Positions 29,355 to 41,485 of a stretch of DNA of 64,000 nt are shown one piece after another. Source of the stretch: Pegoplata infirma. Its lineage: Eukaryota > Arthropoda > Insecta > Diptera > Anthomyiidae. The translations under genes and the position numbers were made by a program. The notes under the pieces are model-generated. The model was not told where the DNA came from. It worked only from the letters and a program-made list of their open reading frames with translations, and made no database searches. The stretch spans positions 7,278,330 to 7,342,329 of the forward strand of contig OY992538.1 of assembly GCA_963921195.1 (NCBI GenBank), read 5' to 3'. How positions within the stretch are numbered: position 1 is the stretch's first letter; each line of letters opens with the position of its first letter.

Positions 29355-29950
29355 CTTCCGACAAAAATGAAAAAAAGTCGTTAAACACGAACTGGATAAT
29401 ATACGTTAGAAACTAGGGACTAAATGTAGTAAAACTGCATTTACAGTTTTTTCTTTTCGTGATTCTGGTTTCTTTTAAAAGGACTTCAAAGTTTTAGAGG
29501 ATTAAATTTTATAAAATATTTTTTTAATATTTATACTTGTCCTAGGATGCCACTAGTGATAGCAAATGAAAGAGGAGGATCTCCTCTAACTTTCCTATTT
29601 TTTTTATTTTTACATATCAGGAAAAAGGAGGTTAGTAACGTCCTTTCACAAATGTATCCTTCAATATCATTAAAAATTTTCAACAATATATTTTGATAAA
29701 GTTTTCAAATAACTTTATTTACATCCCTTTATCCTGATATGGCAAAATAAAAAAAATGGAAAATTAGGGTATCCTGCTCTTTTATTTGCCATCACCATTG
29801 TCATTCTAGGACAAGTACAAATATCAAAAATATTTTACAAAATGTATCCTTTTAAACTTTAAAGTGTAAATCAGTTTTACTCTATTTGATCTCTACTTTC
29901 AGACGTATATCATCCGGTTCCTGTTTAATATCAGCTGTCGGACGGTGTTA
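29355..29950. repeat. About 600-bp imperfect palindrome (MITE-like)
   Basis: The arms mirror each other from CACCTTCCGACAAAA (about 29355) and its counterpart GTCGGACGGTG (about 29936). They pass through AACACGAACTGGATAATATA, TACTTGTCCTAGGATGCCAC and TTACATATCAGG. Divergence is moderate. I cannot place a target duplication. From 29951 to 30480 I see nothing supported. Confidence 0.65.
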
Positions 29951-30480
29951 TGAAAGTTTTTAAGAATATGTTTATCTTAATTCTCAGAATTTGGGAACTA
30001 TATTTTTTTTTTTAATTTACGAGAGTTTACGAAATTGCTTCTAAATTTACAAATAGAAAAATATATTGTAGCATGGAAATATACTGCATGGATAAATTAT
30101 TACCCGGATATACAAGACTTTGACCACATTTATTTATTTTTTTACCATATGAGGGGCTTAAAGCACAAGGGATTCAAGTGAATAAAGGCATAATTACTTG
30201 AGCGAATACAGAGCGAAGACGTGTCAGCTGATACGTTAGCTTCTATTAAAATATTAAGAAGTCGGTACTTGAACGAATACGTGATGGTGATGTAGCGGCC
30301 GAACCTAGAAAATTTTGATTTTCTGTACGTTTTACGTGTCAGCTCATTTAATTTTTTATTTTGTGTTGAAATTTTTTTAATTGAGAGTGTTGAATTCAAC
30401 AGTGCCTAATCTTGTATCTCTTCTTCCTTGGGGGCTGCAATAAACTTCTTCTAATCTGATCTGTTTTTCGCTATTGCGAA

Positions 30481-30704
30481 GGGGAATGTCACAAACTCAA
30501 TTCCGTCGGAATTGGAACAAGTTATTTACTCATAAAACGCAAAACCAATATTTTTTTTATCGGAATGAAATCACTTTTAAAAACTAAAGTGGAATTAAAT
30601 TGCATAAAATCGGTTTAATTCCGAAAAAAAAATATTCGCTTTGCGTTTTACGAGTAAAACACTTATTCCACTTCCGAACGGAATTGAGTCTGTGACATGC
30701 CCCC
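30481..30704. mobile_element. 224-bp palindromic MITE (GGGGAATGTCACA ends)
   Basis: Left GGGGAATGTCACAAACTCAA; the right end mirrors it as GGGGCATGTCACAGACTCAA. The arms are about 65-90 bp with matching ATAAAACGCAAA and CGGAATT words. No clear target duplication. A lone GACATGCCCC lies just downstream at 30785. The frame at 30584-30829 is a shadow. Confidence 0.75.
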
Positions 30705-31139
30705 TCGCTTTTTTTCATATATTTTTTTTTTCGTTTGTAGACAATCTTAGGACAAAATGGACATATGAGAATTGTTACGCTTACTGACATGCCCCGAAAC
30801 CTGCACTTCACTACAAACCAGCTTTTCACAAAACTTAAAAACTATGTGGACCATTAAGTTGCGATAAATTTCATTTGAAAGATAATTAAAACATCATTAA
30901 TTTGAATTAAACTTAAAAAATAATTTAACTTATGTGCAGTATGCTCTTGTTACTCTACCATTTAATTTAGATATTTTTAGGATTTTTTTTTTATATTTTT
31001 TCGGAGGATGCATACACGTGTGACCAGTTAGCAACCCCTTCTAATCGTAGTAAGGTGTTGAAATTCGACGCAAAATTATAGTTTCGATGCCACCTTTAAT
31101 TTTTTTAAAGTTCGTTGACCTGTATCGAAGCAAAAGGAA

Positions 31140-31177
31140 TTTTGGGCCACCTACCCCATACTATGATTGGAGGGTAT
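31140..31177. repeat. Terminal fragment of family A repeat
   Basis: ATACTATGATTGGAGGGTAT is the end of the family A repeat. The rest of 30705-31253 is unassigned AT-rich sequence. Confidence 0.45.
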
Positions 31178-31261
31178 AATAAAATATAACAAGAAATTAG
31201 CACAAGAATGACGTTCGTCATAGAGAAACTAAAGGTTAGTGCCCCTAGGATGGTTCATATG

Positions 31262-32635
31262 CAGTGCTGCCATTTTAGCACTTTTAGTGCTAGATCTAGC
31301 ACTTTTTTTTTGGACTTAGCACTAAAGTTTTGGAAAAAAGTGCCAAGTGCTAAGTTAGCACTTTTTTAAAATTTTTTAGCATTTTCAGCATTTTTTTTTT
31401 ACATTTTAATTTGTTTTTTTTTTTTAATTTCTTGTAAAAATTTTAGCCTGCGGCGCTTTCTTTGCACCTGTATAATGAAATAGTTCCCAAATCGTATGGA
31501 ATTTATTTAATGTTTTTTCTTGGGACTTATTTCATGGCGCCTAATTGAAAATCAGGAATCCTAAGATATTAAGAAAGTATAAACTAAAATTCAAAAATTT
31601 AGAAAATATAAGTTGAAATTTAAAAATTAAGAAAATATAAATTAAAATTTAGAAATATAAATTAAAATTTAGAAAAATGAAATTGAGAAAACCCTTTTTT
31701 AATATAGAAAACCCAATCAAAATCAAGAAAACCATTGGAAATTCAGAAATCCATGTTGTAATTAAGAAGATTTTTAATGAAATTCAGAAAACCCAGCTTA
31801 AATTAAGAAAACGCAATCGAAATTCAGAAAAAAATTTGAGTGGAACCGCAACAAAAAAATTTGTTATGGTTTTTTTAAGCCTGATCCTTAACTAAGATAA
31901 CAAAGTCGGTTTGATGAAAATCTATGGGTTATCACCGAAGTTATGACGTATTATATAAAATACACACAAAAAAACTATGGTATGTAACCCAGTTTTTATT
32001 CTTGTATTTTAAATACAAAAAAAATTTAAGGAAATTTTTATGCGTAGTTTCAAAAAAATCATTATAACTTTGGTGATTGCCCATAGATTTTTATGAAACC
32101 CATTTTGTCATATTTTTATAGGTTTGGGCTTTTAAGGTTAATAAAAAAACTTGTTAATTTGCAACGATTCGTTAAAAAAAATTATAAATCAACAAATGAA
32201 TTTTTTTGATAAAAAAAATAATTTTTACAATATATTTGTCTATCGCGCGTAAACTATTGAACAGATGGGACAGTAACGTGTGTAAAATTTGTTGAAAATT
32301 TGATTAACTTTAATTTGGTTTTTATCACGAGTAGATCGGAGGTACATTACTCAAGATATAGGGAAAACAGTGAAAATAACTCAAAAAAACGCAAAAAAAA
32401 ACCATTAGAAGTATTTTTTCGATAAAATTTTTAAGTTTAGCGGTCAAAAAAATATGTAGACGCAGTTAGTGCGCATTTTCGTTGTAAACTAGAGTTATTG
32501 TTAAAAATTATTATTTGTTAATTTAAAAAATGAAAAAAGAAAAAATCTAGCACTTTTTTTTTGGTCTGTAGAGCATTTTAGCACTTTTTTTTCTGCCATT
32601 TAGCATTTTTTCAAAATTCTCTTATGGCAACACTG
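31262..32635. mobile_element. 1.37-kb hAT-like element with 8-bp TSD TTCATATG
   Basis: Ends are CAGTGCTGCCAT and the mirror of CAGTGTTGCCAT, which fits hAT-type termini. A perfect 8-bp direct repeat, TTCATATG, flanks it (31254-31261 and 32636-32643). Both ends are followed inside by TTTTAGCACTTTT-type words. The centre has AAATTCAGAAA/AATTAAGAAA tandem degenerate repeats (31590-31850). No transposase; the frame at 31677-31895 comes from these A-rich repeats. Confidence 0.88.
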
Positions 32636-32659
32636 TTCATATGGAACAATTAATGTTAA

Positions 32660-33293
32660 CCCAATAAACACAAGAACGATATGATAGCGTAATCGTTATT
32701 ACCTATATGATACTTGAAGCGACTAATGAAAAAACTAATTCCAAACAAAAATTGGAATATTTGAATTTGAAATAAACTTAAAAAATTTTCACAAATTATT
32801 TTATTTATTTAAAAAAATTTTGAATATAAAATGTAATTGTTCTAAAAGCAAAAACGTGCTTTTATGAATTTTTTTTCTCAATCATCTTCGATACAATTAA
32901 CTATTAAAGGACACTAAACTGTAAGTACTCATGTTTTACTAATATTTTCAATAAAATGCCGCGGCCAAATCACCCTATTGAAAACATAATTGCTAATACT
33001 ATCGATAATTATAGCAGCAACGATATCACCAACGATATCGCCAATGATATAATAATCGCCTGGAATAACGATATATTTTCGATACTAGACTGGAAAAAGG
33101 CGATTCTACTATCGTTCTACCGAAAGCGAAAACGATATCACTTTTTCATTGGAAAACGATATCATAAGGAAAGGTACACTTTAGAACGAAAACACTATCG
33201 TTTTCGTATCACTTATAATAATCACTTATGATAATGAATATCACCTAGGTGATACAACTTCGATATCATAACGGTATCGTTTGGTTTATTGGG
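32660..33293. mobile_element. 634-bp MITE with CCCAATAAAC ends, GATATC-rich
   Basis: Left CCCAATAAACACAAGAACGA, right mirrored CCCAATAAACCAAACGATAC. The interior near the right end is dense in CGATATC and ACGATAT words in both directions. Only AA lies outside both ends, too short to prove a target duplication. The frame at 32956-33231 is built of these words and is not a gene. Confidence 0.7.
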
Positions 33294-33874
33294 AAGCCTT
33301 GGGCTAAAACTACTGTATTCCAAATTATTTTTTATGTAATTAATTAAAACTAATACAATTTACGTCACAAAGCGCGCTTAACTTACAAATATGACTTCAT
33401 AGTAAGTATAAATCATTTAACAGTTAATTAATTAAACAAAAAAATGAAAAAAAAAATATACTTAAGAAACTAGAACAACGGTAATCATAAGATTAACAAA
33501 TATTTCACTACAATTACTTCTGTTATAAAATAATAAAGATTAGGTAAATTTATGTATATGAACGTTATTAACTCATGCATTAAGTAACTTCTTTTTAAAT
33601 TTGTTTAAATACTAATTATCAAAATAACTTAATATTGTCAAATCTTATAAATACAATTGCTAGAGGTTAGTCAGTAAGTAGTAAATGTAGTGGTAGTAGG
33701 AATTATAACTAAAATAGCAAACAATATAAGAACATGCAAATTAGAGGAATAGAGGAAAATTTTTAGTACGTGAATGCTTGAATAATTGGTAAAACTTTAA
33801 AAGAATTTATTCCTTAAGATCACTTTCAGTTTTTAAAAAAACTTATTTTTTAATTTCAAAACAGATTACTAAAT
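33294..33874. other. AT-rich stretch, no gene seen
   Basis: No coding potential or clear repeat structure visible. Confidence 0.5.
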
Positions 33875-34606
33875 TAAACAAGAAAGTTAAAGTCGGTCCA
33901 GACCGACCATATAATACCCTACACCAGTGTTTTCCGGAAAATGGTTCTCAAGTCCAAACTTGGACCGATTGGATCTGTATTTTGTTAGATCCTTAATAAG
34001 TGTGGAAAACACACACAGATCAAATTTAAGTGGAGTTGATTTATTTTTTGTCAATAGACCGATTTAACTGAATATCGGTCGAAATTTTTTTATGTGGGAA
34101 CTAAGTCCAAAAATGGTCCAATTATATTGCGATTTGATTAGGTAACTAAAGTTCACGTTTAACACATAAAAATAAAATTTTTATCAAATATTTAAATTTT
34201 TATGAATTTTGAGGGAATTATGTGAATATCGGGAGGGTGGTTTGTATGGGGACTACTAGAAGGACTGATAAAGCGATATCTATTATAATACGGTTATTAG
34301 AGTCATTTAAGCCTAATCCAAAGGGGGCGTTTGTATGGGGGCTAGGGGTTAACATGGACCGATTTTCTCCATTTTCAATAGGCTTCCGCCAAAAGAGGCT
34401 TAAGTTTTAAATTTCAAGTCAATTGATTGAAAATTGCGACCTGTATTGTGCTTAAACCGATAGATCGACTCATAAATCGACTCATAAAGTAATTCTGAGT
34501 CGATCAGTATACTTGAAGGTAGGTCTAGGACCAATATTTCGGGTAGTTACAAACATCAGCACAAACTCATTATACCCTGTACCACAGAGTGGTGTAGGGT
34601 ATAAAA
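33875..34606. repeat. Family C dispersed repeat (GTCGGTCCAGACCGACC)
   Basis: Begins AACAAGAAAGTTAAAGTCGG, continues AGACCGACCATATAATACCC, and ends CACAGAGTGGTGTAGGGTAT. The layout is like family A: a start with ACAAG..AAAGTTAAA and an end with a GGGTATAAA. The open frame 34222-34410 is within it. It looks like an old, dispersed fly repeat; class unknown. Confidence 0.65.
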
Positions 34607-36194
34607 AAACGTGAATTGCGATTTATAATTTTTTTGACAAAATTATTTTTTAATAAAAATTTAAAAATTTACTACAGAGTTGTTTTTACTTTAAATCTAG
34701 GGGAATTCTCTCTCGTCTAATCACGCCTTAAAAACTGAAATATAACTAAAGTAGGTTTATTTGACAGATGTTGCATGAATACCTGTCTAATAAACCTACA
34801 ATAAGTCTACTATAAGTATTATGAATAAAAGCCAGAGATTTTAGACCAAAATGAACCATAATTTTCCCGGCGATCGCCGAAATTCGAAGTCATTATTCGT
34901 GCCACCCTAATAATTATGCATAATTACATACCAGACATGTGCACGAATGCTGTTTAAAGTCGTTTAGAGACATTCTTAAAATTTAGAATGAACAACACTA
35001 TTCTATTCTCTTAGTTCGAAGCGAATGAATAATGTATTCTATGCTTGCAATGAAAATAAAAAACGAAAAAAAACGAGTAGAGTATTTTAGAATTAGAAAT
35101 ATTCCAAAATACTGTACTCTGAAGTGAATAAATCAAATGATTTTTTCAAAGTTTTTTTTACAAAATTTTTTTTTGTCAAATTTTTTTTTTCAAAATTTTC
35201 ATTTTCAAAAATTTTGTTTGTTGACTCGCGACATGACCAAACTTTAAAATATTATAATTTAAGAAGCTAATATCTTGAAAACTAATCAAGATTGAGCAAA
35301 ATGGAGCAAAATTTCAAATCAAATCGAAGTGGACCCCATCGGGCCCTAACTTTGAATTAAAAAATCTGAATTCCCAGAAATTTTAAAATGCTCATATCTC
35401 GGTAATTACCGCCAACACGACAAAAAGTTGCGAAGTAATTTTGTTTGTAGCTCTTGGAACCAAGAATAAGATCACCAAAAAACCCGAAAGTAATTCGAGC
35501 AATAGGTTTTGAGTTATTGAGTTTTTTCAGTTTTTAAGACCAGTTTAAATACAATTAAAACTGCAATAACCCAAAAACTATTGCTCGGATTGCTTCACAA
35601 CTTTTTGTCGTGTCGGTAAAAGTTGCCGAGATATGATAATTTCAAAATTTCCGGGAATTCGATTTTTTTGCTTCAAAGCACTATAGGGAATTTATAAGGA
35701 ATTGTTGGCCAAAAGTCCATTTTTGATGTGTTCAAAAAAACTTTTTTCGGATGCCATTATACAGTAAACTATATTAAAGTAAGCCAGCACACATATTTTT
35801 GAACACCAAACTCTTTTACCGCTAGTACGGAGGCGTCAAAAACAAAATTTAATTTTTTAATATTTTTTTTTTAATTTTGGAGAACATAACTTATTACAAA
35901 ATTAACTTACTTAAAATCCTGTATTAAAATCTTTTGAAATTAATTTCAATTATCAATAGAGCAAATAAATATATTTTGTACAAAGTACAGGTTTAAAATG
36001 TTGATTTATATATTTTTTTAATTTTTCTATTTAATTATTTTTTTTTCTTTTTAAACCAAATTAATTTGTGGACTGCTACTTTTTTTGCATATAATTGCAT
36101 ACTCCCATATCTCTATGAGATATTGGGAAACTCTTTGTGAGTAAGATGTATTCATCCGCTAAGCCATGCGGCTCCATGGGGAAAAAAAATTTAG

Positions 36195-36540
36195 TGATGT
36201 CCGTCCGACCGTCTGTCGGTCTGACTGTCTGGGGAATGCACGATGCTGTCCAAACCAAAAGAGCTAGCCACCTGATGTTTGGCACGAATATGTCTTATAG
36301 TCTTACGATGTTCAAGTTCGTAAATGAGCAAAATTGGAACATGTGAAAAAAAGCTCCCCCTTAAATAACTTAGTCTAGCTACGCAAAATCCCATATTTTA
36401 CATTTTTTTTGTACATTTGCTTAAAAATTAAAAAAAAATACGCCACAAGAAGTTCAAAGCTCTGCACTTGGACCAAAGGCACTAGTAAAATTTTTTTTTT
36501 GCCCGCCCCCTTTTGTGGGCGTGGATGTAAAAATTATTGA
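36195..36540. repeat. Family A-type fragment inside the hAT-like element
   Basis: ATGTCCGTCCGACCGTCTGT, GCACGATGCTGTCCAAACC, then TATGTCTTATAGTC. It is collinear with 7826-7970 and 8856-9010 and is followed by CCCCCTTTTGTGGGCGTGG. The three overlapping small frames (36076-36394) are shadows. Confidence 0.6.
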
Positions 36541-37305
36541 CAAAATTATATTACAAAATTGCATTAAAAACACGATTTATTAGGCCAGATCATGCCAATT
36601 TTTTATACAGAGCCTTAAAACTTACCGCCAAATAAACTTGCCAAATTTTGAGGCAATATCCCAACTTTTGGAGTTTTGGCCAGAAAATACCAGAAAATTC
36701 CCTATAGTGCAAAGTTAGGGTTTAGACGTGTGAAGAGGTCAAGTTTCCCTAAAGGATCGCCATCGATTTTGATTTAAAAGTTTGCTCCGTTTTGCTCCTT
36801 CTTGCTTAGTTTTCGAGATATGGCAATTTTAATTTTAAAACATTATTTTTTTGAACCCAATAGGTTTAACTTGAATTATTTTTTTTAAATATTTTTTTAT
36901 TAAAAACATTCCAAGTGCTCAGTGTATATTGAAAATATCACAGCTCAACATGAAAATGCGTATTGGATTATGGTAAGTGATTTAGGTAGTGTTTGTTGCG
37001 CTGATTCCAAATCTGCGACCCAAATATGTCTATCACGTCAGGATTTTGAGTTATTCGCGGTTAAAGTGCCGAAAAAGGCCATTTTGGACCCTTGTTGAAA
37101 GCTTATACACCAATACCCCGGTTTGCGTCGTTAATTGGGACCGGAGAAACGCGACGCAAACCGAAACGACGCAAACCGAAGCACGATTTTCCATACATTT
37201 GTATTGATTTTCATTTAATTGGTTCCGAGATTCATAATTTTAGCAGAAAAATTAGATTTTTCAATAAAAAATTCAATTTTCTTGCATTTTTTTTTTATTT
37301 TGAAC

Positions 37306-37401
37306 TTTTTTAATTTTATCAGCGTCTCTGGAACAAATGGATTTAATTGTAGAAGGTGCTAATCCAAGGTCTCTTCCAATATCAACAGCCTTTTCCCCTA
37401 A
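37306..37401 (-). pseudogene. pogo/Tigger-type HTH remnant, copy 1
   Basis: The minus strand reads LGEKAVDIGRDLGLAPSTIK, then SICSRDADKIKK. This fits the N-terminal psq/CENP-B helix-turn-helix of pogo/Tigger transposases (pattern GEK.VDIARELG...STI..I...DKIK). A stop codon stands directly before the leucine. In the same frame further up is KTEMLETKTGHFETF. There is no DDE catalytic part, so it is only a fragment. The family call is from pattern recognition. Confidence 0.6.
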
Positions 37402-37553
37402 TTAAAACGTTTCAAAATGTCCAGTTTTTGTTTCAAGCATTTCTGTTTTAGCTTTGTATAAACATTTTCATATTAACGACGCAAATCGAAGCACAGAAAA
37501 ATTAGATTTTTCAATAAAAAATTCAATTTTCTTGCATTTTTTTTATTTTTAAC

Positions 37554-37649
37554 TTTTTTAATTTTATCAGCGTCTCTGGAACAAATGTATTTAATTGTAG
37601 AAGGTGCTAATCCAAGGTCTCTTCCAATATCAACAGCCTTTTCCCCTAA
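37554..37649 (-). pseudogene. pogo/Tigger-type HTH remnant, copy 2
   Basis: This is the second half of the 250-bp tandem duplication. Its peptide is the same as copy 1 except for one codon (TAC instead of TCC after STIK). It has the same preceding stop codon. Confidence 0.58.
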
Positions 37650-38745
37650 TTAAAACGTTTCAAAATGTCCAGTTTTTGTTCCAAGCATTTCTGTTTTAGC
37701 TTTGTATAAACATTTTCATATTAACGACGCAAATCGAAGCACTAACGACGAAACTTCGAAGTCATGCTACGCAAACTGAAATATAAACGGGAAATCCCCT
37801 TTTTTTGTTTTAGCTTTGTACACACATTTTTATATCAACGACGCAAATCGAAGCACTGGCGACGCAACTTCGAAGCCATGCGACGCAAACTGAAACCAAA
37901 ACGACGCAACTTCGAAATCACAGAAATTTGAAAACGACGCAACTTCGAAACGACGCAAACCGAAGCGACGCAAACCGGGGTATTGGTGTAATATAAGATC
38001 CTGACATGCGATTGACTTGGTATCAAGCTCATTCAAAAGTATGTAATTTTCTCTATAAGACAAGACAAACTGTTCTTGGAATTTAATTTTCTAAAATGGT
38101 AAAAAAATCATTAACAAAAAACCTTTCATTTTTTAAATATTAAGTTTCTTTACACAGTGTTTTTAACAAATTTAAATGCAAATACACACGTAAATATTAG
38201 ATTTAAAGCATTTGTGGGTAATGACTTTTTCGCAATTATAAAAAATTAAATTCCTAGAAAATTTGATTTTGTCTTAAAGAGAAAATTACGCACTTTCGAA
38301 TGAGCTTAATATTAAGTCATTCGTATGTCAGGATCTTATTTTATAGGCGCTCAAAAATGGCCAAAATTGGACTTTTTTGACAATTTAACCGCGATTTTCT
38401 CAAAACTGTGACGTGATAGTAAAATTTGAGTGACCGTTTTGGAATCGGGAAACCAAAACCTATAATCTTTTTTTGGTTTCATTCGAAACGCTGCGATAAA
38501 CCTCAGATTTGTAGAGCGGTGTATTCTATAACACCGTGTAATTTCACTACTATGTTTGTCATTCTAGAAACGAATGTTTTTTACATTCTAAAAGTTCAAA
38601 CAATACAAATTTTCATTTCGTTGTTACTCATCATTCTAAACATTCTAATTCGCAAACTCTGTACACTAAAAGTGGTGTACTCTGAAGCGAATGATTTGGT
38701 GCAAGCTAAGAAACGAATATATCCGTGCACATGTCTGTTACATAC

Positions 38746-40576
38746 TTGAAAACTTTATAAGAGGCGTATACTTATTTTGCAATTGCCTTTAAATAACAAT
38801 CATACGCAACGGTGAAAATTGCTTTATATTTAAAAAATACTGCGAAATTCATACCGGTTATAGCTACATAACTTTGAGAATAAATTTTGACGCTGAACCC
38901 CACATGTCCAATAAAGGCACCACCAGGGGCCTTCAACTTCAAATGTGTCTAAAAAAAAAATCTCGCACTGAACTAAAAAAAAACCTTGGGGACATAGAGT
39001 ATACATAGAGGCGATCTTTCACCTTCGCCTCTATGTTTCTCTATGCTTGGGGATATTATTATGTAAAATGACAAATTTCATGCCATTCCGATTCGGAAAG
39101 TTCGATTTTTTGTCACTGTTATTATTTATTGTTCTGTTTAAAGGATTTCATTCTTTCAAGTTTTGCCAACTGTTATTAGAATGGGGAGAGAAAAATAAAG
39201 GAAAACCAAAATAAACCAAATTTAAAACAAAACCTTGATAGTAAGGTCCACCTTGCCAAGACATTTCCTTTTATTTTTTTCCTCTAAATATTCAAGGGAT
39301 AATAGAAACTTTATAGACTTCTTTTTTTTCTACTAAATTTAGATTTAGAAAGCTGAAATTTAGAAAAACAAAACAAAAAAAAAACTTTAATAACACTTTT
39401 CAATTTAAACTTACCAGCCATAAATAAGGATGTATTAATTAATGTTTAAACGGATGAATGATTATACCTAAAAGAAACCAAAATAAACAATTTCTTTAAT
39501 TACTATGAATAAAATCAGAATAAAGTAATGAATAATCTATATTTAATAATAAACATAAATATATCATTATACAAAACCCCAAGTATTAAAAGAATTGACG
39601 ATATATTACCATTTAATAAAAGATAAGATAACACAAACCAACAAAAATTGCAAATAGTAATACAAAACTAAATTTAAACTCTACTCATTTGTCAAGTGAT
39701 TTTTAAATTAAAATTGGAACGTGGAAAAATCGATTGAAAAAAGCAGTTGTTCTTTTTTATTTTACTTAATTTTATAAGATTCCCCCCATTAGCCCCATTA
39801 TTGTAAAGGAATTGTAAAGTCATTCATTAAGTTAGCTTTTTCTCCACCCCTTGTTTTCAAGGCAATCAAACAAAAACATTTGTGTTCTACAGCAAGAGAA
39901 TGTATGGCGGCATGTAGTTTTTTTTTCCAAAAGTGGTCATCATCAGCATGGTGTCGTCATATTTTCGTGTTTATTAAGTAAATCCCAAAAACTATAAAAA
40001 GACCAGTAAAATCACACAATCCCAAAAGTATACAAAAATATCAGTTAATCACACACAATCACTTAACACCACCTTCGCATTCCCAGTGGACAAGGCAGAG
40101 TTCATTAAACAGAAATTGCAAAAAATAACTACAGAATTTGTAAAGTGTGAGTCACACATTAACTGCTGTCTAAATTTCCGACGAAAAATTAAATTTACAT
40201 CACAAGAGGCAATTATGTTTTTACATTAACACTTCCTACTTTTATTAAATTATTTATATGATTTAAATTGTTGTTTTCATTTAATTACCTATTCTTTGAT
40301 ATTTTATTATTTTTTTAATCACAATTTAAGTGATTTTTAATTTTTTACAACTTTTTCTTAAACCACTTTATAACTTTGTTTTGGTAGATTTTAGATTTTT
40401 CTCGACTGAAAAATGAAAACAAACACACAACTCGAAAAAAAATTGACGTACTAAACTAAAAACGTATTAAGATAAGAGAGTTGCCAATATTAAAAAAAAA
40501 TAATACTACTGTTACAATATGGGTGTTTCCCTGATTAAAAAAAAGGCGGAAGCATCTCAAATGTTCCAGAAAATGT
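38746..40576. other. AT-rich intergenic stretch, partial repeat only
   Basis: A partial relative of the 2264 MITE lies at 38780-39120 (CAATCATACGCAACGGTG and CCGATTCGGAAAGTTCGATT). A small hairpin, CATAGAGGCGA with TCGCCTCTATG, is at 38994-39034. The rest has no coding potential. The tract 39780-40145 is less AT-rich, and I cannot exclude a non-coding exon there. Confidence 0.5.
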
Positions 40577-40580
40577 TATA

Positions 40581-41437
40581 TGGAGTTCACACTACCGACT
40601 TTAAACATCTCATGAGTGTTTAAGCGCTAAACAATCAAAATTTGACTTGTTTCCCCATACATTTGTTTGTTTAGCTAAACAATCAAATTCGACTTGTTTC
40701 CCTGTTATATGGAGTTCACACTAGCGATGTTAAACAAGTTGTTCAACAAAACACCAGTAGCAGAATAAAAACGTAATGGATACAGAACAAAGACTTTTTT
40801 AAACATCTCACTCTTGAACATTTCAAAACAGCAAGTGTGAACGCCGTATTAAACATTTCGCTAAACATTTCAAAGGCAGGGTTCGTTATATTTCCTTTTA
40901 ATTTTTCTTTATTCTATGCCAAAAAAAAAAAGATTTCATAGCAACCAGCTTCTGTATCTGTCTGCCATTTTCTTAGCAAAACATTGGAAAATTGAGAAAT
41001 TATAAATATTTAAAAAACTAATAAAAACTACTGAAAAATCAGAAAAAAGTGTGTGTTTTATTTATAATTATATTGGAAAAGCTGCTCTAATAGTGAATTG
41101 TGCCTTCCATCGAAGTATAAATATGCAAACAGCTTCGGACAGGTCCGCAACAAAAAACAGAAAAATCTTCCTATTTACTTGGAATTAGTCAATAAAAAGG
41201 TGTTCCGTGTAGTGGTGTTATGTAAATGATTTAAAAAAATTAAATATCTTGTCTTCCGCCAAAGTTTAAAAGGATTTTAGAAATATTTTTGCAATTTTTT
41301 TCAGAATTAGGTTATGTGCGTTTGTTTACAAACGTTAAACACTCAGCGTTAAACGAGCAAAATGTAGTGTGAACGATTTTGTTTACATTTTTAAACAAGT
41401 GGCTTAAACGAGTACAAATTCTGTAGTGTGAACTCCG
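40581..41437. mobile_element. 857-bp TA-flanked element (GGAGTTCACACTAC ends)
   Basis: Left TGGAGTTCACACTACCGAC, right mirrored CGGAGTTCACACTACAG, with TA outside each end. A shorter relative is nested at 40710-40846. A second copy starts at 41850. The shared interior carries TTAAGCGCTAAAC and GTTAAACACTCAGCG. No transposase. Confidence 0.75.
40710..40846. mobile_element. 137-bp nested copy of the same TA-flanked family
   Basis: Starts TGGAGTTCACACTAGCGATG and ends AGTGTGAACGCCG, with TA at 40708-40709 and 40847-40848. It is a short deletion derivative that landed in the larger relative. Confidence 0.65.
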
Positions 41438-41485
41438 TATTATTCCCCATGTTTTTTTAAAAGGCAACACGATGCGTTGTCTTAA

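Larger units (their letters stand above)
37108..37988. mobile_element. 881-bp TA-flanked element with pogo-type remnant
   Basis: Ends CACCAATACCCCGGTTTGCG on the left and its mirror on the right, with TA at 37106-37107 and 37989-37990. Both flanks are rich in CGACGCAAACC, CGACGCAACTTCGAA and similar subrepeats. The middle is a 250-bp tandem duplication (37244-37493 and 37494-37743), and each copy carries an antisense helix-turn-helix remnant. A TA target and a pogo-like domain agree with the Tc1/mariner-pogo group. The frames at 37830-38063 are just the CGACGCAA repeats read through. Confidence 0.78.
34932..38737. mobile_element. 3.8-kb hAT-like element with 8-bp TSD TTACATAC
   Basis: Perfect 14-bp terminal inverted repeats, CAGACATGTGCACG. 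Perfect 8-bp direct repeats, TTACATAC, stand outside at 34924-34931 and 38738-38745. Subterminal words also match (GAAGCGAATGA at 35020 and TGAAGCGAATGA at 38682; GTACTCTGAAG near both ends). No transposase is visible. It contains an inverted pair around 35370-35660, a family A fragment (36195-36540), a diverged fold-back (about 37035-37095 against 38345-38420) and the pogo-type element at 37108-37988. It is a non-autonomous hAT-like element loaded with later or captured repeats. Confidence 0.87.

Noticed and set aside
37830..38063. Overlapping minus-strand frames with RRFG/LRRFQ repeats
   Set aside because: Translation of the CGACGCAA subrepeats at the end of a TA-flanked element.
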